DNA of 64,000 nt from the NCBI RefSeq assembly GCF_001676725.1, contig NZ_CP016172.1:2108001-2172000 (forward strand). The letters are read 5' to 3'. Every line of letters begins with the position of its first letter. The first letter of the stretch is position 1. This DNA comes from Bordetella flabilis. Lineage in GTDB: Bacteria; Pseudomonadota; Gammaproteobacteria; Burkholderiales; Burkholderiaceae_B. Below are positions 63,161 to 64,000 of the stretch, piece after piece. Under the pieces are notes generated by a model. It was not told the DNA's origin. It searched no databases and was given only the letters and a program-made list of their open reading frames with translations. A program made the translations under genes and the position numbers.

Positions 63161-63523
63161 CTACTGAATAAGGAAACTGTCCAAGGTGGCACCGGCGGCT
63201 TCCGCAGCGGTCAACCAGCGGGGGCGCTTGCCGCGGCCGCTCCAGGTTTCGCCGGTTTCCGGGTGCCGGTATTTCGGCGCCACCGGGCGCTTGCTGGGTG
63301 CAGCAGCTACGGTAGCCTTGCGTCCAGGGCCGCGCCGGGTGGCCGGCTTGCCGTAAGCCGCGACGATCTCTTCGGGAGTTATCTGGTATTCGCGCATGGA
63401 CCGGATGATCGAGGCAACTACGGGCTTGCGGCGCTTCAACTGCAGGGCTTCCGCCTTTTTGCGTAGCTTGTCGATCTCTTTTTCGATTCTGGCTTGCTGC
63501 GCTGAGTAGGTCTCTCTGGGCAT
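63161..63523 (-). CDS. H-NS-family nucleoid-associated regulator
   Basis: A 120-residue protein. Its N-terminal coiled coil (ARIEKEIDKLRKKAEALQLK) mediates dimer and oligomer formation. VVASIIRSMREYQITPEEIV is a conserved middle block of the Bordetella BpH3/MvaT-like H-NS group. The C-terminal DNA-binding domain has the core KYRHPETGETWSGRGKRPRW, whose GRGKRP loop enters the minor groove of AT-rich DNA. A basic Ala/Pro linker lies near residues 60-80. ATG 63523 has AAGGAT about 9 bases upstream. The AT-rich gap to the divergent nitrilase gene suggests autoregulation. Confidence 0.93.
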   Translation of the reverse strand: MPRETYSAQQARIEKEIDKLRKKAEALQLKRRKPVVASIIRSMREYQITPEEIVAAYGKPATRRGPGRKATVAAAPSKRPVAPKYRHPETGETWSGRGKRPRWLTAAEAAGATLDSFLIQ

Positions 63524-63563
63524 GGTATATCGATCCTTATTATGAAATTGATTTTCCGAGGAG

Positions 63564-63585
63564 ATTATAGTTATTTTGTCGACAA
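63564..63585. promoter_or_regulatory. AT-rich divergent promoter with palindrome, H-NS/nitrilase gap
   Basis: On the minus strand TATAAT at 63569-63564 is a perfect -10 for the H-NS gene, though no good -35 sits at 17 bases. The perfect palindrome TTGTCGACAA at 63576-63585 lies just upstream of it. The surrounding 63524-63640 gap is clearly AT-richer than the genome, a likely H-NS binding site. Confidence 0.45.
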
Positions 63586-63640
63586 TAGCACGAAACGAGC
63601 TGGGAATTAACCTTGGAATTCTTGAATCTAGTTGTTTCCG

Positions 63641-64000
63641 ATGACTGCTCCTTCTACTGACACCCACGCCGCTGCCCGAGTCGCTGCCGTCCAGATGGTT
63701 AGCACGCCGATTGTCCGGGAGAATCTCGATGCTGCGTCCCAGTTAATCTCAAAAGCGGCCGAATCTGGGGCCGGTCTGATAGCCTTGCCCGAGTATTTCT
63801 GTTTCATGGGGCAAAAAGATCACGATAAGCTGGCCGTCAGGGAAACCGCTGGCGCCGGTCCGATCCAGGAATTTCTTTCTGCTCAGGCCAGGCAATACGG
63901 AATATATCTGGTGGGCGGAACCTTGCCGCTGGCCAGCCCTGACGCCATGCGCGTGTACAACACCTCGATGGTATACGGGCCGGACGGCAAGCTGGTCGCG
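63641..64000 (+). CDS. Carbon-nitrogen hydrolase (nitrilase superfamily), 3' end outside window
   Basis: The frame runs from ATG 63641 to the window edge without a stop, 120 codons. It reads ARVAAVQMVSTPIVRENLDA, then GLIALPEYFCFMGQKD with the catalytic Glu of the nitrilase triad near residue 51, and GIYLVGGTLPLASPDAMRVY near 89, followed by NTSMVYGPDGKLVA. This is the first half of the Nit/omega-amidase branch, which hydrolyses alpha-keto acid monoamides or deaminated glutathione. The Lys and Cys of the triad lie beyond the window. It is divergent from the H-NS-family gene. Confidence 0.88.
   Translation, partial: MTAPSTDTHAAARVAAVQMVSTPIVRENLDAASQLISKAAESGAGLIALPEYFCFMGQKDHDKLAVRETAGAGPIQEFLSAQARQYGIYLVGGTLPLASPDAMRVYNTSMVYGPDGKLVA

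Overview
The window is GC-rich chromosomal DNA from a betaproteobacterium of the family Alcaligenaceae, in the Bordetella/Achromobacter group. The evidence is the 16S rRNA gene, the H-NS-family regulator of Bordetella type, the LPS core and lipid A gene set, and the gene order yebC-purD-hemF-nadD-rsfS-rlmH-maf. The species cannot be named from this alone. Gene density is high, starts are often GTG or TTG, and no phage, insertion sequence, integrase or CRISPR array is visible. It reads as core genome rather than an accessory island.

Layout. 1-4.5 kb: rmuC (cut by the left edge), aidB, rpiA and phoU, all rightward. 4.7-9.3 kb: argA and yggX leftward, a LysR regulator divergent from an NAD(P)-binding oxidoreductase, and an SDR protein with a non-canonical active site. 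9.6-15.7 kb: a DUF342/FapA-like protein, the helicase HrpA and a 65-residue hypothetical protein. 15.8-29 kb: an envelope block with lpxO leftward, then dnaE followed by five LPS-type genes (GT4, NodB deacetylase, GT2, GT4, NodB deacetylase). The first four of these five follow dnaE by stop-start overlaps. After them come ykgJ-like, ydcF-like and GT9 genes leftward and msbA rightward. 29-31.3 kb: a DUF924 gene and rng.

31.4-37.9 kb is a complete ribosomal RNA operon (two candidate promoters, boxA, 16S, tRNA-Ile(GAT), tRNA-Ala(TGC), 23S, 5S, terminators). dctA follows at 38.1-39.4 kb. From 44.9 down to 39.6 kb runs a leftward operon: yebC, purD, hemF, nadD, rsfS, rlmH, maf. In relatives rng commonly follows maf; here the rRNA operon and dctA lie between them.

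45-50.8 kb: a HerA-like ATPase (DUF853), a class III aminotransferase divergent from a tartrate-dehydrogenase-family gene, and an orphan DUF115/WaaZ-like envelope protein. 50.9-55.8 kb: a three-part multidrug efflux operon (outer membrane factor, EmrA, EmrB) controlled by an adjacent MarR repressor, with matching operator palindromes in front of both units. 56-64 kb: an EamA permease, a quinone oxidoreductase, a small lipoprotein, pepN-fbp, a DUF4136 lipoprotein, an H-NS-family regulator, and a nitrilase-family gene cut by the right edge.

No wholly new defence or mobile system is visible. The best leads are the MarR operator pair with an apparently leaderless repressor mRNA, LPS core genes coupled to dnaE, the SDR with a replaced Tyr/Lys pair, the rRNA operon splitting a conserved gene cluster, and the 65-residue protein after hrpA.
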